DNA of 64,000 nt from Endozoicomonas acroporae (GCF_002864045.1 NZ_PJPV01000045.1:1-64000); one strand, 5' to 3'; counted from the first letter of the stretch, positions 32,737 to 40,626 are shown. A program made the numbers and translations. The notes: generated by a model from the sequence alone, not told the origin.

Positions 32737-33507
32737 TTATTGGCTTGGGTTATTGGTCAGTGCGTCACTAAAGGCCTGCCAGTTCAACGGCAGCTCTGGC
32801 GGCAGCCCGTAACGGTTTTTAGCAACAAAGCTCGGACGAGCTTCGGTATAGAGATAACGTTGGCCGGTGCTGATGCCACGGGCTTTCACCTTATTGAAAC
32901 CGGCTTCTTCTTTCTCAATGACGGTTTTGTAATCCGCAAACAACACGCAATCCACCGACTCCATGATCAGCTCACTGGCGCGTTTGTGAAGCTTGATCTG
33001 GTAGCGGTCATAACTGTCGGTCATTGGACTTTCAAACCGCTTGATTTCGGAATGGGCGATCAGGATAAAAGCCATGCCTTTGTCATTGCGCAGGGCAAAC
33101 AGCGCATTCAACAGCTGTCGCCATAAATCCAGGGCGAACATAAAGCCTTTGCCGTAACCAAAATCTTCAACCGATTCGTAACGCTCACCTTTCGGACCAA
33201 CATAGTGTTGGCAAAGGTGAATCCATAACAAGTTCTCAAGGTGATCCAGGCTATCGAGAACCACGGTTTGGTATTTATGATCACTGCTATACAAAGCGTG
33301 AAGGGCATCCAGAACATCCTGGAAGCTTTTCATCAACGGGAACGCATCCACTTCCAGCTTGCCAAGCCCATCCTCGGTGCAAATAAAAATAGGGTTGGGC
33401 GCCCCGGCTGCCAGAGAGGTTTTCCCCACGCCAGATGAACCATGGATGACCAGTGCTGGGGCTTTAAAACCCAGTGAGCGGCTGATGGAGTTGAGTGTAA
33501 TCGCCAT
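32737..33507 (-). CDS. Sak4-like RecA-fold ATPase (annealing protein)
   Basis: A 256-residue P-loop ATPase: Walker A GSSGVGKTS (23-31), Walker B TVVLDSLDHL (81-90) and a polar sensor-like AFILIAHSEIKRF. Proteins of this kind (Sak4, also called phage nucleotide-binding AAA proteins) support single-strand annealing together with an SSB-like partner, here DUF669. The start overlaps the preceding stop and has GGAGGA upstream. Confidence 0.85.
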   Translation of the reverse strand: MAITLNSISRSLGFKAPALVIHGSSGVGKTSLAAGAPNPIFICTEDGLGKLEVDAFPLMKSFQDVLDALHALYSSDHKYQTVVLDSLDHLENLLWIHLCQHYVGPKGERYESVEDFGYGKGFMFALDLWRQLLNALFALRNDKGMAFILIAHSEIKRFESPMTDSYDRYQIKLHKRASELIMESVDCVLFADYKTVIEKEEAGFNKVKARGISTGQRYLYTEARPSFVAKNRYGLPPELPLNWQAFSDALTNNPSQ

Positions 33508-33917
33508 TACTTGTCCTCCAGCCGTTCATACTTCACGGCCACTTTTTTGGGTTTGGTGGTGATGGCTTCTGCGACAATGGTGTAGTGAGCCGGATCAAGC
33601 AGCTGCAAGCTCTTCAACTGTTTGATGTTCAGTTCTACTTTGGTGCGAACAAGCCCTGCTGACAGTGATTGCGGGATACGCTTTTTGACGTCTTCCCACT
33701 TTTTCTGATCAAGGGTTCTGGTGAACCCTGCAGACGTTGTTACCTTGTAGTAGTCACCTTTGATGGACTGGCTTCCCTCATCTTTTACGCCCACCATATC
33801 GCACAACTTCTGTTCAATATCGAGGCGGTGATTCCTGGCATGCTCTTCGGATTTTTTAGCCCGCTCTAACTCGTAGGCGAGTTTGTCCAGCCGTGAAGCA
33901 TCATTGCTTTCGGTCAT
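33507..33917 (-). CDS. Hypothetical early protein
   Basis: A 136-residue protein with AAAGGA before the ATG. The N-terminal 50 residues are a charged helix (SRLDKLAYELERAKKSEEHA). The rest is a small alpha/beta domain (SIKGDYYKVTTSAGFTRTLD) that I have seen described only as a hypothetical phage protein. It is directly coupled to the Sak4-like ATPase gene by a one-base overlap, which suggests it works with the annealing system. Confidence 0.65.
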   Translation of the reverse strand: MTESNDASRLDKLAYELERAKKSEEHARNHRLDIEQKLCDMVGVKDEGSQSIKGDYYKVTTSAGFTRTLDQKKWEDVKKRIPQSLSAGLVRTKVELNIKQLKSLQLLDPAHYTIVAEAITTKPKKVAVKYERLEDK

Positions 33918-33956
33918 AGCAATTCCTTTTGTTGTGGTTTTGGGGTGGGTCAGCCG

Positions 33957-34262
33957 TTAACTGGCCTGTTTATCCTCTGATTCCAGAAGCTCTTGCAGCT
34001 CAGGGACTCGATGCAATTCGGGGTATCCCTGGTTCCCGGATGTATCAATGAGGATGCCATTGGTGGTAAACAGCGCAGGGATCTGCTTGTCCGGAAGGTT
34101 GTCTTTTAATTCTGAGAGAAGATCAATGAGCAGGTTGCGGGTCTTTTCCAGGTCATTCCGTAATTTTGCGGCACGGAGATCAAGGGCTTGAGCTTCCTGC
34201 TCCATGGTTAATACATCGTTGGCGGTTACTCCTATTACCGTTTTCTGATCAGCAAGTGTCAT
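33957..34262 (-). CDS. Hypothetical early protein
   Basis: A 101-residue protein at the head of the leftward operon. A coiled-coil stretch (ALDLRAAKLRNDLEKTRNLL) is followed by a short C-terminal region ending in acidic residues. No family recognised. The ribosome site is weak. The 115 bases upstream contain a -35-like TTGACA and a dyad that may control this operon. Confidence 0.55.
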   Translation of the reverse strand: MTLADQKTVIGVTANDVLTMEQEAQALDLRAAKLRNDLEKTRNLLIDLLSELKDNLPDKQIPALFTTNGILIDTSGNQGYPELHRVPELQELLESEDKQAS

Positions 34263-34313
34263 TGTCGCTTACCGTTTAGAGTTATTGTTCAATCAGTAAG
34301 CATTAGACTGCCA

Positions 34314-34333
34314 ACAGCAAAAACCGCTGTCAA
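34314..34333 (-). promoter_or_regulatory. Candidate leftward promoter/operator of prophage B
   Basis: ACAGC (34314-34318) and GCTGT (34326-34330) form a dyad. On the minus strand it overlaps a perfect -35 TTGACA (34328-34333). The best -10-like TCTAAT is about 20 bp away, which is too far for a standard promoter, so the assignment is tentative. Confidence 0.3.
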
Positions 34334-34377
34334 CGAAAAAATAAACTTTCCTAATATTTTTTGTTTTTTGTATTTCG

Positions 34378-34998
34378 CTAAGGAAGGCAAAAACAGCCAA
34401 TAGCCTGTCCGATGTAGTTATCTCTTAACACCGAAAGGGACTGAAACCGGGGGTTGTTGAACACCAGCATAGACTGGCAGTTGAGTTCTTCATAAGTCCC
34501 CAGGACGGGTCCCTGATCCTGAAAAAGGCACACCTTACCTGCTTCAGCTGACAACTTCGGATCAATAAACACCAGAGAACCATTGGGGTAGCTGGTACAC
34601 GGCATGCCATGGTTATCCATTGATGAGCCGGTCACGGTCAGGCAGAAAGCCTGCTCACTGCAATCCACCGGACAATTGCGCCAGGCCACATCATCCGGGG
34701 CTATCCGGTTAACCACCCAATCGGCAATATCCCCATCGGTCAAATGCGGCAGTGCCCTGCCAATACTCACTGTTGGCTCGACAGCACCTTTACCGGAGAT
34801 AATGTAATGGGGATCAACATTGAGAACCGTGGCAATTTCATACTGCATTTTCAGGACATTTTTATCGGTAAAACTGACGTTGTCCCCGAGCCAGATGGAC
34901 ACGGTGGGCTTTGTCACGCCCAGTTTTGCCGCCAGCTGAGTCTGTGTCATTTTTCTCTTCTTCAGGAGAACTTTTACCCTATCCTTCCAGCTCGTCAT
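34378..34998 (-). CDS. CI-like repressor of prophage B
   Basis: A 206-residue protein from ATG 34998 (AAGGAAG 6 bases upstream). Residues about 5-60 form a Cro/C1-type helix-turn-helix (MTQTQLAAKLGVTKPTVSIW). Residues 115-206 follow the S24/LexA fold with Ser126 in TGSSMDNHG. The strand that should carry the catalytic lysine reads GPVLGTYEE, and no Ala-Gly cleavage pair is visible. It likely keeps prophage B silent, but self-cleavage after DNA damage is doubtful. A divergent Cro-like gene lies 174 bases away. Confidence 0.88.
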   Translation of the reverse strand: MTSWKDRVKVLLKKRKMTQTQLAAKLGVTKPTVSIWLGDNVSFTDKNVLKMQYEIATVLNVDPHYIISGKGAVEPTVSIGRALPHLTDGDIADWVVNRIAPDDVAWRNCPVDCSEQAFCLTVTGSSMDNHGMPCTSYPNGSLVFIDPKLSAEAGKVCLFQDQGPVLGTYEELNCQSMLVFNNPRFQSLSVLRDNYIGQAIGCFCLP

Positions 34999-35080
34999 TG
35001 CCATCTTCCTTATCTGTCCTGCCCCAATTATCAGGAAATAGTGAAAGTGAGTAAACCAACAAGCCTACTCCAATACAGAA

Positions 35081-35157
35081 AACACTAAACATATTTGATT
35101 AAATAAGTTTATCGCGATAATAATTTAAGTCCCGACCATGAAGCCCAACACTAAACA
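35081..35157. promoter_or_regulatory. Operator region between cI and cro of prophage B
   Basis: A perfect 12-bp palindrome TTATCGCGATAA (35109-35120) lies between two 11-bp direct repeats AACACTAAACA (35081-35091 and 35147-35157, 66 bp apart). All lie in the AT-rich gap separating the divergent repressor and Cro-like genes. They are candidate CI/Cro binding sites. Confidence 0.5.
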
Positions 35158-35171
35158 AGGAGGTTGCGCCA

Positions 35172-35405
35172 ATGGATAAGCCTACGCCGGGAGAAATTAT
35201 CAGGACTTATCGGGAATGTCGCGGTATGACACTGACCAGTTTGAGCAGAGTGCTGTACTGCTCCAAGTCTGAACTGTCTCTGTTTGAGAACAACCGAAAG
35301 CCCATCGGCAAACTCAGAAGACTGCTCTGGTCAACCATTATCCCGGAATGGACACCGGATATGCTCACCCACAAAGGGCAAAAGCCCTGCAATGACTGGC
35401 AATAA
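35172..35405 (+). CDS. Cro-like HTH protein
   Basis: A 77-residue protein with a strong ribosome site (AAGGAGG) whose first 55 residues form a Cro/C1-type helix-turn-helix (MTLTSLSRVLYCSKSELSLF followed by ENNRKP). It is divergent to the repressor gene, the position of Cro in lambdoid phages, and precedes the replication gene. It would repress the repressor or early promoters during lytic growth. Confidence 0.7.
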   Translation: MDKPTPGEIIRTYRECRGMTLTSLSRVLYCSKSELSLFENNRKPIGKLRRLLWSTIIPEWTPDMLTHKGQKPCNDWQ

Positions 35406-35432
35406 CAATAACCACTCACAGGACAGCATGAC

Positions 35433-37430
35433 ATGGAAGCCAATTTGCCGGACACCGCCACACAAGCCTGGAAACTGAATGAAGCAGGACTTTCAATTGT
35501 CCCGCTCGGTTCACCTTTTGAAGAACCGCCCAATTGGTTTGTAGAAGGGCGCTGCTCAGGGGATGTCAAGAAAGCAAAAATGGAATGGCCAAAAGCACCG
35601 CGGTTTCGCTGGAAACAATATCAGGAAGAAGCCCCTGATGACAGCGCGATCGATAACTGGACAAGGCTCTACCCGCATACCAATTGGGCCATCATTACCG
35701 GGTACAGGGTTGTGGTAGTGGATGCGGACAGTACAGAAGCGGTGCAGTTTATTGAAGAAGGTACCATTACCCGGACTCCCCTTCGCGCAAAAACCAGTAA
35801 GGGAATGCACTTCTACTATCAGGTTAACCCGGACTTTCCTATTCACAACTCCGTTCGCAAAAACAAGATCGATTTGCGGGGAATCGGTGGTTATGTGGTT
35901 GCACCGGGCAGCACCCATGCCGACGGAACGCTCTATCAGTGGGAAACCGTTGGGTATATGGACATCTCTGACTTTCACGACCTGCCTATGCTGACGCCTG
36001 ATGATATTGCCGCCATCAATGGTTTCAATGGTCAGTCCATTGAAGATAAAACGGTGGGTGACCTGGGTTTCTCCACCGATCAATACCCTCTACCGCACGA
36101 CGGAAGCAATCTGGCAGAAGGACAAGGTCGGAATAATGCAGCCGCCAGTATGGCAGGACAGCTGATCCGGCAGAATTATTCTCTCAGAGAAGTAAAAGCC
36201 ATTCTGGATCAGTGGAACCAGTCTAATAATCCACCACTGTCTGATGCTGAGTTGAATACCACCATAGCCAGTATCTCCAAAACACACACCAATAATAATC
36301 CCGGTTCATCCATTCTTATTGAGCCTCTGCCCGTTACTAAACCTGAGTTTGCCTTCAGCCATGTGAAAGAGCTGGTTAAGGGAGTCAAGCCGATCAACTG
36401 GCTTATCAAGGGTTTTCTGGAAATGGACAGTCTGTCGTTGATGTTTGGTGAACCTGCCTGCGGTAAATCGTTCTCTGCCATTGATCTGGCCTGCTGCGTG
36501 GCCACAGGGAAGGATTGGCATGGTAAGCAGGTTAAGCGTTCGGGGCCGGTCTTTTATATCGCCGGGGAAGGATTTAATGGTCTCTCCCGTCGCCTAATGG
36601 CATGGCAGGTATCCCACGGCTACAACCTGCGAAATGCACCGATCTACATCAGCCAGTGTGCCGCCTCTCTCACAGACCTGGGCAATGCCCGTCTGGTCAG
36701 TGCCAGTATTGAGGAAATTGTGGAAGAAACTGGTGGTGTGATTCCTTCAATGATTGTTATTGATACCCTGGCCAGAAATTTTGGTCCAGCTGACGAGAAT
36801 GCCACTAGGGAGATGAATACCTTCATCAACCACATCGACCAGCTGCTCCGGGCGAAATACCAGTGCAACGTATTGATTGTCCACCACACCGGCGTGGGAT
36901 CGAAAGATCGTGCTCGTGGCAATAGTGCCCTCAAAGGTGCACTGGATGCTGAGTATGCAGTGGTGAAATCAGACGACGAGATCACAATTACCGCCAAAAA
37001 GATGAAGGACGCAGATGAACCAGACCCCATCAAATTTCTGTTTCACCCTGTCCGGTTGCCTTTCGTGGATGAAGAAGGTGAGCCTCAATACAGCTGTATT
37101 TTGAAAGAGTACGACCCCTCCCAGCTGCAAAGCTTGAAGGTAAAAAAAGGGCTTGAAACAGTCCTTGGAGAACGGCAGAGAAAAATTCTGGAAACATTGA
37201 ATCGGCTGACCGGCAGTGCCCAGGAAAATCTGCGTAAGGACGGGCGTGATCCTTCACTGGCAAAAATTGAATTAAGAAACCTGAAAGACGACTGCTATGA
37301 GCAGGGTTTTATTGGCTCCAAGCACTGGCGCAGAACGATTAATGCCCTGGTCGAGCGTGATTTATTAACGGTGGAAGAACCCTTTGTTCTTGTCTCTGAA
37401 AAGGGACAGGAGGCACTCAATAATGAGTAA
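35433..37430 (+). CDS. Primase-polymerase / RepA-type helicase fusion
   Basis: A 665-residue replication protein. Residues about 10-195 are a bifunctional primase/polymerase domain (VPLGSPFEEPP, the metal pair in VVVVDADS at 97-99, and TSKGMHFYYQ, then DLRGIGGYVVAPGS). Residues about 228-285 look like a primase C-terminal helical domain. Residues 330-560 are a RecA-fold helicase with Walker A FGEPACGKS (about 338-346), Walker B IVIDTLARN and the motif VLIVHHTGVGSKDRARGNSA. The C-terminus is helical, possibly winged. It supplies priming and unwinding for prophage B. Confidence 0.92.
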   Translation: MEANLPDTATQAWKLNEAGLSIVPLGSPFEEPPNWFVEGRCSGDVKKAKMEWPKAPRFRWKQYQEEAPDDSAIDNWTRLYPHTNWAIITGYRVVVVDADSTEAVQFIEEGTITRTPLRAKTSKGMHFYYQVNPDFPIHNSVRKNKIDLRGIGGYVVAPGSTHADGTLYQWETVGYMDISDFHDLPMLTPDDIAAINGFNGQSIEDKTVGDLGFSTDQYPLPHDGSNLAEGQGRNNAAASMAGQLIRQNYSLREVKAILDQWNQSNNPPLSDAELNTTIASISKTHTNNNPGSSILIEPLPVTKPEFAFSHVKELVKGVKPINWLIKGFLEMDSLSLMFGEPACGKSFSAIDLACCVATGKDWHGKQVKRSGPVFYIAGEGFNGLSRRLMAWQVSHGYNLRNAPIYISQCAASLTDLGNARLVSASIEEIVEETGGVIPSMIVIDTLARNFGPADENATREMNTFINHIDQLLRAKYQCNVLIVHHTGVGSKDRARGNSALKGALDAEYAVVKSDDEITITAKKMKDADEPDPIKFLFHPVRLPFVDEEGEPQYSCILKEYDPSQLQSLKVKKGLETVLGERQRKILETLNRLTGSAQENLRKDGRDPSLAKIELRNLKDDCYEQGFIGSKHWRRTINALVERDLLTVEEPFVLVSEKGQEALNNE

Positions 37431-37578
37431 TTATTTTGATTATTTTTTGATCAGAAAAGAGCCCCCCTACCCATTTTTTTCTTTTCTGATTTTAAAGAGC
37501 CCCTCTATCCCCCTGAACCCCTTTATTTTCAAGAGTTTCGGGCGAGTTGATGCCTTTAGCCGACGCACCCCACCCCAC

Positions 37579-37600
37579 CCACTCTCTCTATAGAGAGTGG
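37579..37600. other. Stem-loop in C/T-rich intergenic DNA (possible origin element)
   Basis: Perfect 9-bp arms CCACTCTCT/AGAGAGTGG enclose a 4-base loop. There is no T-run after it, so it is not a standard terminator. It sits in a 253-base gap (37431-37683) with strong strand asymmetry: runs of C and T before it, runs of G after it. It directly follows the primase-helicase gene. Confidence 0.55.
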
Positions 37601-37683
37601 TGGACAAGGGGGGGCAAGGGAAGCATGGCAAAAGCGAGGGTTAGGGAGCCTTATTGGAAGGGATATTTTAAGGACAAGTAATT

Positions 37684-38151
37684 ATGAAAATAGTGATAGG
37701 AATAGATCCGGGACTGACGGGAGGTATAGCGGTTCTGGAGAGTGAGAGTAAGGAGTTAATCAAAGTCGTAGATATGCCCATTATTCCCGAGGGAAGCAAG
37801 AAAAAAGTAAGCGGTCATGGCTTGATGAAAATATTTGGTGGCTATACCCGGCATCAGGTGGAGATGGTCTATCTGGAAAAGGTGGGAGCAAGGCCAGGAC
37901 AGGGCGTGGTCTCCATGTTTAACTTTGGCCGTTCGTATGGTGCTGTAGAAGCTGCAGTCAGCTTAATGGGTTTTCCCCTTACCTATGTAACTCCCCAACG
38001 CTGGAAACGCTCTGCTGGACTTATGGGAGCTCACAAGGATGCATCGAGAGGAAAAGTGTTAGACCTCTACCCGGAGGCTGACGTTCATCGAAAAAAAGAC
38101 AATGGACGTGCTGATGCTGTGCTCATTGCCCGATATGGAGAATCGGTATGA
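37684..38151 (+). CDS. RuvC-like Holliday-junction resolvase
   Basis: A 155-residue RNase H-fold nuclease: IGIDPGLTGG with Asp8, VYLEKVGARPGQG with Glu65, VTPQRWKRSAG and the C-terminal RADAVLIARYG with Asp144. This is the pattern of phage RuvC-like resolvases. It would trim branched DNA before packaging. The ATG at 37684 has AAGGAC about 9 bases upstream. Prophage A uses the unrelated RusA for the same task. Confidence 0.88.
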   Translation: MKIVIGIDPGLTGGIAVLESESKELIKVVDMPIIPEGSKKKVSGHGLMKIFGGYTRHQVEMVYLEKVGARPGQGVVSMFNFGRSYGAVEAAVSLMGFPLTYVTPQRWKRSAGLMGAHKDASRGKVLDLYPEADVHRKKDNGRADAVLIARYGESV

Positions 38152-38711
38152 AATTCTACTCAGCAAGACAGGCTATTCACGATGCCTATGCTATTCATCT
38201 GACCAGCAAGGGTTTTGAAGTTAACCCCTTGGCATTTCAGGCTGGTAGTCAATCGAGCAAGTTGGACAACAACCTGTTGATCTGCAATACCGTAGAAGCT
38301 GGCAAAGTGATTGCGGCAGTAGAAAAACTTGATGAGCCATTTCGTTCCTGGGCAAAGTGGGCCTATGGACCAAGAACTGAGCACTTGCTACCTGAGCAAA
38401 GACGGTTCTTTCAGTGGTTGGAGCAGGATGTTACAGAGAGGCTGGCGGAGAGTGAGCGGGATTATCGGGAGGTGACACAACAGAGGATCAGGGATGTGGT
38501 GGCCTATACCGTTCTGGATTATCGAAGCTTTGTAACCACCGGTCAGCATTTTTACCCAGTTAGTCAGATTATTAAAAAATGCCGAATTCATAAACAAAAC
38601 TGGAAGCGTGACTTTTCACTTTGGAATGCCCTTTACTGGGATCAATGTGATCATTTTTTTGACAGCGAAACACTGAGGAATATTGCCAAATCTATTGCAT
38701 TGCTAGAGTAG
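38148..38711 (+). CDS. Hypothetical protein in late-regulator position
   Basis: A 187-residue protein overlapping the resolvase stop by 4 bases. It has a helical build (EQRRFFQWLEQDVTERLAES, TQQRIRDVVAYTVLDYRSFV) and an aromatic C-terminus (WKRDFSLWNALYWDQCDHFF). I do not recognise it with confidence. The place between replication genes and the terminator plus lysis cassette is where an antiterminator-type late activator is expected. Confidence 0.6.
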   Translation: MKFYSARQAIHDAYAIHLTSKGFEVNPLAFQAGSQSSKLDNNLLICNTVEAGKVIAAVEKLDEPFRSWAKWAYGPRTEHLLPEQRRFFQWLEQDVTERLAESERDYREVTQQRIRDVVAYTVLDYRSFVTTGQHFYPVSQIIKKCRIHKQNWKRDFSLWNALYWDQCDHFFDSETLRNIAKSIALLE

Positions 38712-38808
38712 AGGTAAGTAGTTGGATTTGATTTAACCAACTGCTGAGCTTTAATGATTTGCTAAAATAGATTTGCAAGTTTTTTTGTCTGCACGAAGGA
38801 GCATGGTT

Positions 38809-39093
38809 ATGGAGTACTGTCCTTTTTGTGATGAAGCACTGGATAAAATTTCAAGAAAGCTTAAAAGATTAGAGAATCAAAATAAAAAGCTTCGATCTCA
38901 GATTGAAGAATTGAGTGAAGATGATGAACTACATACAGAATATTTTGTTGGTAGTAAATCAAGAAGCACCTTTCATAGACCGGATTGTGTTTGGGTAGAG
39001 AACCTTCTCTGCTCAAACAGACTTGTCGAGTTTTACTCTCACGAAGAAGCAGTTGATGCTGGTTACAAGCCTTGTAAATCCTGTAGAGCTTAA
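38809..39093 (+). CDS. Zinc-binding protein with Ada-like metal-binding domain
   Basis: A 94-residue protein from ATG 38809 (AAGGAG 7 bases upstream). The N-terminus has CPFC (Cys4, Cys7) and a coiled coil (ISRKLKRLENQNKKLRSQIE). The C-terminal half, YFVGSKSRSTFHRPDC with later AGYKPCKSC (Cys60, Cys89, Cys92), closely follows the Ada N-terminal zinc fold that in Ada senses methylphosphotriesters. Here it stands alone. A DNA-lesion or nucleic-acid sensing role is possible but not shown. Confidence 0.7.
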   Translation: MEYCPFCDEALDKISRKLKRLENQNKKLRSQIEELSEDDELHTEYFVGSKSRSTFHRPDCVWVENLLCSNRLVEFYSHEEAVDAGYKPCKSCRA

Positions 39094-39112
39094 TAACTGG
39101 GGAAGTAATGAT

Positions 39113-39412
39113 ATGAGTAATATCATTGATTTTAACAAAGAAAACAAATGGATGGGGCGAGGCTCAGAAGAATTATTGATGGAGGATATCCGTAATGCTG
39201 AAGCAAACTTCCTAATAATTGCTTGCAGGGATCATAACCCGAGTAATATGTTTGGTGGTGACTCTAAGATGTGGCTCGAAGAAAATAAAGGGCGTTTTCC
39301 AAAAGCAGGTAGATACAAAGTTTGCTTTTCTTGCCCTGAATCACAGGGAAAGCCAGATTATTTCGGACTGGAAGAAGATACATTAAAAATCATTCACATT
39401 TCCCGCTTGTAG
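39113..39412 (+). CDS. Hypothetical phage protein
   Basis: A 99-residue protein from ATG 39113 with GGGGAAG upstream, 19 bases after the zinc-protein stop. Segments include MGRGSEELLMEDIRNAEANF, a Cys-containing FLIIACRDHNPS and YKVCFSCPESQGKPDYF. The CFSC motif might bind metal. No family recognised. The pair with the Ada-like protein and its lower G+C suggest an accessory insertion between the late regulator and lysis genes. Confidence 0.55.
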   Translation: MSNIIDFNKENKWMGRGSEELLMEDIRNAEANFLIIACRDHNPSNMFGGDSKMWLEENKGRFPKAGRYKVCFSCPESQGKPDYFGLEEDTLKIIHISRL

Positions 39413-39489
39413 TCTCAAGTGTGAAAAATCTTAACGTCATGGAGTTGCCAATGATTACTGAATAAGGCATAGTTATTCAACATGCAGAG

Positions 39490-39519
39490 CCTCACCCAGA
39501 AATGGTGTGGGGTTTTTTT
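39490..39519 (+). terminator. Terminator-like hairpin before the lysis cassette of prophage B
   Basis: CCTCACC (39490-39496) pairs with GGTGTGG (39504-39510) with one mismatch and is followed by GG and seven T. It occupies the same place as the terminator at 13982-14014 in prophage A. Confidence 0.5.
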
Positions 39520-39553
39520 ATTGCCCCAATTTTTTCCCTGTGCAGGACGCACC

Positions 39554-39829
39554 ATGACTGACCTCTCCGACCGTCTGGATCGCATTGATGTGAAGCTGGA
39601 CAAACTGAGCGAGGCAGTATCCCAGCTTGCTCGCATTGAAGAACGTATTTCTCATCAGAACGACAACATGAATCAGCTGGATTCTAGGCTGAGTGAGATG
39701 GAAGCCCGGATCAGGGCCTTGGAGCTTCAGGGTAGCTCTCGTGGTGTTCTGCTGGCCGGTATTGAACGACTCGGCTGGTTGGTCGTGTCTGCACTGATTG
39801 GCCTGGTTGCCTTCTTCTTCAGGAAATGA
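39554..39829 (+). CDS. XhlA-like coiled-coil membrane protein
   Basis: A 91-residue protein from ATG 39554 with AGGA 7 bases upstream. A coiled coil (LSDRLDRIDVKLDKLSEAVS, LDSRLSEMEARIRALELQG) is followed by one membrane segment (GWLVVSALIGLVAFFF) and a basic end. It is the counterpart of the protein at 14855-15103. It is probably a lysis accessory working with the amidase and holin. Confidence 0.65.
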   Translation: MTDLSDRLDRIDVKLDKLSEAVSQLARIEERISHQNDNMNQLDSRLSEMEARIRALELQGSSRGVLLAGIERLGWLVVSALIGLVAFFFRK

Positions 39830-39833
39830 AGCG

Positions 39834-40259
39834 ATGATTCCAAGGACGGAAACCAATTACATCGTGATCCATTGTTCAGCTACCCGGGCAGATCAGGAAG
39901 TCACCGCAGACGATATCCGACGCTGGCATGTGGAAGACAATGGTTGGTCAGATATCGGGTATCACTGGATCATTGAGCGAAGTGGCAAGATTCAGCATGG
40001 CAGAGATGCTCAGGTTCAGGGTGCTCATGTTCGAGGTCATAACCATGAGTCCATGGGTATCTGTCTGGTGGGTGGAATAGCTGAAAATGGTGATCCTGAA
40101 GACAACTTCACTTCTCAACAATGGTTGATGCTGGAAATGCTGGTTGAATCCCTGCTGCTGCGTTATCCAGAGGCTCAAGTGGTTGGTCATTACTATTTCA
40201 CTCCCTACAAAACCTGCCCAAACTTTGTGGTTGAGCACTGGTTGGAGACCATCGAATGA
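39834..40259 (+). CDS. Endolysin, T7-lysozyme-type N-acetylmuramoyl-L-alanine amidase
   Basis: A 141-residue amidase_2 enzyme from ATG 39834. The zinc ligands appear as His13 (YIVIHCSAT), His119 (VVGHYYF) and Cys128, with the catalytic lysine just before it (PYKTCPNF); Tyr43 lies in IGYHW. This is the compact T7 lysozyme layout. It cuts the bond between muramic acid and the stem peptide. No signal peptide is visible, so release needs the holin. It overlaps the holin gene by 4 bases. Confidence 0.93.
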   Translation: MIPRTETNYIVIHCSATRADQEVTADDIRRWHVEDNGWSDIGYHWIIERSGKIQHGRDAQVQGAHVRGHNHESMGICLVGGIAENGDPEDNFTSQQWLMLEMLVESLLLRYPEAQVVGHYYFTPYKTCPNFVVEHWLETIE

Positions 40260-40624
40260 GCTGGACTGCTGCAATTCCTCTACTGGGTAAGGTGATTGAG
40301 CGCATCATTCCGGATCCTGACAAAGCTGCCCAGGCGAAAAAACAACTGGTGGATATGGCGGTTAAAGGTGAGCTGGATGAACTGGCTCAGCGTGCGGGGG
40401 TTATCAAGGCAGAGGCTCAAGGTGATGGTTGGCTACAACGATCCTGGCGTCCCATCGTGATGCTGGTATTTACTGCCCTGATTGTTGCCAGGTGGTTGGG
40501 CTGGTCAGCACCGGATTTGTCAGAAGCGGTCGAACTCAAGCTGTTCTCTATCGTTCAGATTGGCCTTGGTGGTTACATTGCCAGCCGGGGCATTGAGAAG
40601 GTGGCGGACAAGATAAGGCGCTAA
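40256..40624 (+). CDS. 3TM-type holin
   Basis: A 122-residue protein. After an amphipathic N-terminus it has SWRPIVMLVFTALIVARWLG and KLFSIVQIGLGGYIAS, the membrane segments and the W-RP motif shared with holins of the 3TM (gene-transfer-release) family. The basic C-terminus ends in KVADKIRR. The ATG overlaps the amidase stop, so lysis genes are coupled. It would form the inner-membrane lesion that frees the amidase. Confidence 0.8.
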   Translation: MSWTAAIPLLGKVIERIIPDPDKAAQAKKQLVDMAVKGELDELAQRAGVIKAEAQGDGWLQRSWRPIVMLVFTALIVARWLGWSAPDLSEAVELKLFSIVQIGLGGYIASRGIEKVADKIRR

Positions 40625-40626
40625 GG

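Noticed and set aside
37423-37593. 56-codon frame after the primase-helicase gene
   Set aside because: Composition is driven by the C/T-rich DNA (Phe, Pro, Ser, Leu), and it runs through the stem-loop. No family or good ribosome site.
37625-37681. 18-codon frame with GGGAAG just before its ATG
   Set aside because: Too short to judge. The sequence at its end is the ribosome site of the resolvase gene, which explains the purine-rich DNA.
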